The position numbers and the translations under genes were made by a program. This document shows positions 3,872 to 5,681 of a stretch of DNA of 5,681 nucleotides, piece after piece. Numbering within the stretch: the first letter of the stretch is position 1; each line of letters begins with the position of its first letter. Source of the stretch: JALOAR01 sp041649615 (GTDB lineage Bacteria > Patescibacteriota > Minisyncoccia > UBA6257 > Colwellbacteraceae); contig JBAZMT010000054.1 in NCBI GenBank assembly GCA_041649615.1, positions 1 through 5,681 of the forward strand, given 5' to 3'. The notes below the pieces were generated by a model. It made no database searches. It was not told where the DNA came from and was given only the letters and a program-made list of their open reading frames with translations.

Positions 3872-5368
3872 CGGGGTCGTGCTTGACGATCCGCCTCCTC
3901 CGCCGCCACCACTGCTTGCAGCGGAAACAGACGAACTATAAGTAAGAGCCGTTCCAGATACCCGCGCAGTACAAGTCATCACATTCGTAACCGCCGCGCA
4001 AGTGGCGTCCGAGTTAAGGTCGCCGGTTATTTGTGTGGCAAGAGCTTCTAATGCGGCCGCGCCGCCATGGCGTGTCGTCGCACGGTAGATATCGCCATTT
4101 ATAACAACGCTATAGTTATGAGTACTCGTGCTGTCATCTCCCGAAGTGAAAGTAATCACCTGTTTCTTGCCGCCATAGTGACGGTCGGTCATCGCGAGTG
4201 CGCCGTTTCCACCCGTGCCGGTCGCAGTTTTGGTAAAGGTAATATCATCATCAACGTTCGTGATAGCGCCGGTAGTATAAGTCCCGGCCGTGAGTATGCC
4301 CGCCACTTCAATAGCAGTTTTCGCGTCAGCGCCGAGAGCTATTGTCACGCCGTCAATCGTTACCGATTGGTCATCCGAGGCTGCCATGAGCGCACCGGGA
4401 ACGGCAACAGTTGCGGCCGCGGCTGCGTCATTCGCGCCGCCCGCGAATGTGGCGGTGAGTGCGGTCGCGTTCACTACGGCCGCTCCGCCAATAAGCGCTG
4501 TAAGAGTAAATCCACCATTAGCAACACCTTCGGTTAGATAACCGGCGTTGAGAGCGATATTACCCGCAGTACCCGCCGTGTCGTATTCGAGCGCAAGCGT
4601 GCCGTCTTCGTTATCGGTCGCGGTAACAGTAAGTTCGGCCACAACGCCATTGATGGCGGTTTCAACGAGCGCGCCGACGCTCGCAGCAGTTGTCGCAGCC
4701 GAGACATCTATTTCAACACCTCCCGCTTTACCATTCGCGTCTTGACAGGCTTGTGCTGTAGCTCCGTCGTCTGCGAGTGTACCGTCGGTATCAAAGTAGA
4801 AACAGACTGCATCAGCGGCAGCGGCATTATCCGTGAGAATAAAATAGTCATTATTAACAAGGTTCGCTTTGGCCACAACGGTCAATGTGCCAGTCGCTTT
4901 GATAGCGTTCGTTTTTGTGTATAAGCCATCCGTTACCGTAAGGGCGCCATTGCCAGCCGCGCCGGTCGCTTTTCTTGTAAAGACAATGTTTGCGCCGGAT
5001 CCGTTCACGGTATAGTTTTTCGCTCCATAACCCCCTGCTCCGGTAATGCCGGCACGTATTGCAGCAGCAATTTCAGCCGAGGAAAGCGCGGTGTTGCCAA
5101 GGTCTATAGCGCCGAGTCCGTCGATATTCACCAACTTATCGGTCGCGTTCGCAGGAAGAGGATCCGTAACGGTCATCGTCGCAGTCGCTGCCGTTGCGGT
5201 TACTCCTCCTGTAAGCGTGAGAGTCGGGATATCATAGGCCGCTACATTGGCGACCGTTGTCGCGCTAACCAAGGTTGGTAGCGTCGCGGCGGAAGCCGAA
5301 GAAGCTGTAAAAGGCATAACTCCCAAAATCGTGACAAATGCGATTAAAATTGGAAACAATTTTTTCAT
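3743..5368 (-). CDS. Secreted modular surface protein with four tandem beta-rich repeats, Gly/Ser linker and C-terminal helix
   Basis: The 541-residue protein opens with a signal peptide: MKK, a hydrophobic core LFPILIAFVTILGVMPF, then SSASA with likely cleavage after Ala27. The mature part is rich in Ala, Thr, Gly, Asp and Asn and poor in Lys, as in surface and S-layer-like proteins. Four divergent modules follow at about residues 70-150, 162-280, 320-398 and 403-482. Each has an Asp/Asn-Gly turn, an Ala-rich helix, then strands; the first three end in a GNGAL/GNIAL-like motif and the fourth in SGTALTYSS. Four cysteines occur as local pairs, Cys189/Cys208 and Cys457/Cys466, likely disulfides outside the cell. 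Seven glycines at 487-493 with flanking serines form a linker to a Gln/Leu-rich helix (about 505-541) that may self-associate or anchor. No LPXTG, transmembrane anchor or enzyme motif is seen. A structural surface layer or adhesin role is inferred. No Shine-Dalgarno is visible before the ATG. Confidence 0.87.
   Translation of the reverse strand: MKKLFPILIAFVTILGVMPFTASSASAATLPTLVSATTVANVAAYDIPTLTLTGGVTATAATATMTVTDPLPANATDKLVNIDGLGAIDLGNTALSSAEIAAAIRAGITGAGGYGAKNYTVNGSGANIVFTRKATGAAGNGALTVTDGLYTKTNAIKATGTLTVVAKANLVNNDYFILTDNAAAADAVCFYFDTDGTLADDGATAQACQDANGKAGGVEIDVSAATTAASVGALVETAINGVVAELTVTATDNEDGTLALEYDTAGTAGNIALNAGYLTEGVANGGFTLTALIGGAAVVNATALTATFAGGANDAAAAATVAVPGALMAASDDQSVTIDGVTIALGADAKTAIEVAGILTAGTYTTGAITNVDDDITFTKTATGTGGNGALAMTDRHYGGKKQVITFTSGDDSTSTHNYSVVINGDIYRATTRHGGAAALEALATQITGDLNSDATCAAVTNVMTCTARVSGTALTYSSSVSAASSGGGGGGGSSSTTPQTMSSTETQTQLQTQLTNLRTQLLSLLTQLVAQLQAQLSAMQ
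3923..5161 (-). repeat. Four degenerate tandem protein modules within the secreted-protein gene
   Basis: Module 1 (4919-5161) and module 3 (4175-4411) align well: NIDGLGAIDLG with TIDGVTIALG, and FTRKATGAAGNGALTVTDG with FTKTATGTGGNGALAMTD. The matching DNA is visibly similar around 4199-4240 and 4944-4983. Module 2 (4529-4885) is longer, with a cysteine-bearing insertion, and ends YDTAGTAGNIAL. Module 4 (3923-4162) has VINGDIYRATTRHGGAAALE and TARVSGTALTYSSS. The boundaries are by eye and approximate. Confidence 0.65.
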
Positions 5369-5548
5369 TTATTGTTATTTAATTGATTTTTCTTATTTTT
5401 TGACTCTGTGTCTCACGCTATCGACCTCCAAGCAAAAATGGACACATGCCACATGGATATATTTTACAATATTTTTCAATAAAAAGATGTGGAGAACTAA
5501 AAAAACTGGACTCCCGCCTTCCGCCTTGGCACGAGATAGGTCGTGAGA
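5369..5548. other. Intergenic region between the secreted-protein gene and the plus-strand fragment
   Basis: This stretch separates two divergently oriented reading frames and should hold both promoters. Bases 5369-5400 are A/T-rich without a Shine-Dalgarno. I do not see a -35/-10 pair good enough to call on either strand. The right part (5505-5556) is the repeat-like element listed separately. Confidence 0.5.
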
Positions 5549-5556
5549 ATGACAGA
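5505..5556. repeat. Degenerate REP-like dispersed palindrome
   Basis: Reading plus, the element begins CTGGACTCCCG (5507) and ends GTGAGAATGACAG (5544-5556). This is like the widespread bacterial intergenic repeats that run CTGGATTCCCG ... CGGGAATGACAG with complementary arms. Inside it CACGA (5530-5534) pairs with TCGTG (5541-5545). The outer arms are only partly complementary, so it is an imperfect or decayed copy. Only one copy is in the window, so dispersal is not shown here. Confidence 0.4.
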
Positions 5557-5681
5557 TGGAAGCGCTGCCGGCGATAAAATAGCTCTCGTCGTCTTTAACA
5601 ACATCAACCAAGACATCTCAAAGGGCGACACGGAAACTTATTCCGTTGTTGCGACTTTGAAGAAGTCTAATGATGCAGCTA
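5549..5681 (+). CDS. Partial plus-strand coding region, possible surface-protein fragment (runs off right edge)
   Basis: From ATG at 5549 the plus strand reads 44 codons without a stop to the edge: MTDGSAAGDKIALVVFNNIN, then QDISKGDTETYSVVATLKKS. An in-frame TAG at 5537 closes it upstream, and the nearest alternative start is GTG at 5543. The composition and the pattern of a beta-strand, then Ile-Ser-Lys-Gly-Asp-Thr-Glu-Thr, then a beta-strand resemble beta-sandwich domains of extracellular proteins. There is no signal peptide, and the first codons lie in the REP-like element, so the original 5' end may have been lost or replaced. It could be a 5'-truncated gene, a decayed remnant, or a real gene whose start I misplace. 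No Shine-Dalgarno is present. Confidence 0.45.
   Translation, partial: MTDGSAAGDKIALVVFNNINQDISKGDTETYSVVATLKKSNDAA

Noticed and set aside
4067..4541. 156- and 83-codon plus-strand open frames
   Set aside because: They are shadow frames caused by the Ala/Thr/Gly-rich codons of the secreted protein. They lack start signals and resemble no family.
4548..5237. Further plus-strand open frames of 60-65 codons
   Set aside because: Same cause: low-complexity antisense of the repeat modules.
5247..5546. 99-codon plus-strand open frame
   Set aside because: It starts antisense to the signal peptide of the secreted protein and runs through A/T-rich intergenic DNA. The product is incoherent.
5393..5611. 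72-codon minus-strand open frame containing CHSHDLSRAKAEGG
   Set aside because: The central part is the translation of the REP-like palindrome, a common source of false ORFs. The rest is A/T-rich intergenic sequence, and it lies opposite a more coding-like plus-strand frame.

Overview
The window looks like part of the genome of a Candidate Phyla Radiation (Patescibacteria/Parcubacteria-type) bacterium. This is inferred from style, not from a marker gene. Genes are small, intergenic gaps are very short, Shine-Dalgarno sites are mostly absent, and there is a short HicBA pair. The large secreted protein is Ala/Thr/Gly-rich and ends in a Gly/Ser linker plus a Gln/Leu-rich helix, a tail style I associate with that group. 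No ribosomal or tRNA gene is present to settle taxonomy.

Layout from left to right (nearly everything on the minus strand): the N-terminal 53 codons of a SpoU/TrmH-family RNA methyltransferase run off the left edge. A dense intergenic region (160-274) follows, with a strong hairpin, an extended -10 element, a perfect Shine-Dalgarno sequence in front of a 19-codon mini-ORF, and a DnaA-box match beside a 14-bp palindrome. Next comes a tight cluster, read right to left: 14-TM lipid-linked saccharide flippase (3119-1680), one SPW-motif membrane protein (1650-1465), glutaredoxin-like protein (1455-1201) and thioredoxin-reductase/AhpF-type flavoprotein (1192-275). Gaps are 29, 9 and 8 bases. Upstream of these lies a hicB-hicA toxin-antitoxin pair (3619-3181) overlapping by 8 bases. 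Beyond two inverted repeats sits a 541-residue secreted repeat protein (5368-3743). The right edge has a degenerate dispersed-repeat-like palindrome and a plus-strand coding fragment running off the window.

How the genes may work together: the flavoprotein and glutaredoxin-like protein form a plausible NAD(P)H-to-disulfide electron chain, resembling the split AhpF-like systems known in clostridia. No peroxiredoxin is visible. The SPW protein is co-oriented and probably co-transcribed, but its role is unknown. The flippase and the secreted repeat protein both concern the cell surface. HicBA is an independent module.

The points most worth a second look are: four divergent tandem modules in the secreted protein, two of which each carry a cysteine pair; good -10 hexamers placed so close to three start codons that the mRNAs would be leaderless or nearly so; and the compact hairpin/mini-ORF/promoter region ahead of the methyltransferase gene.
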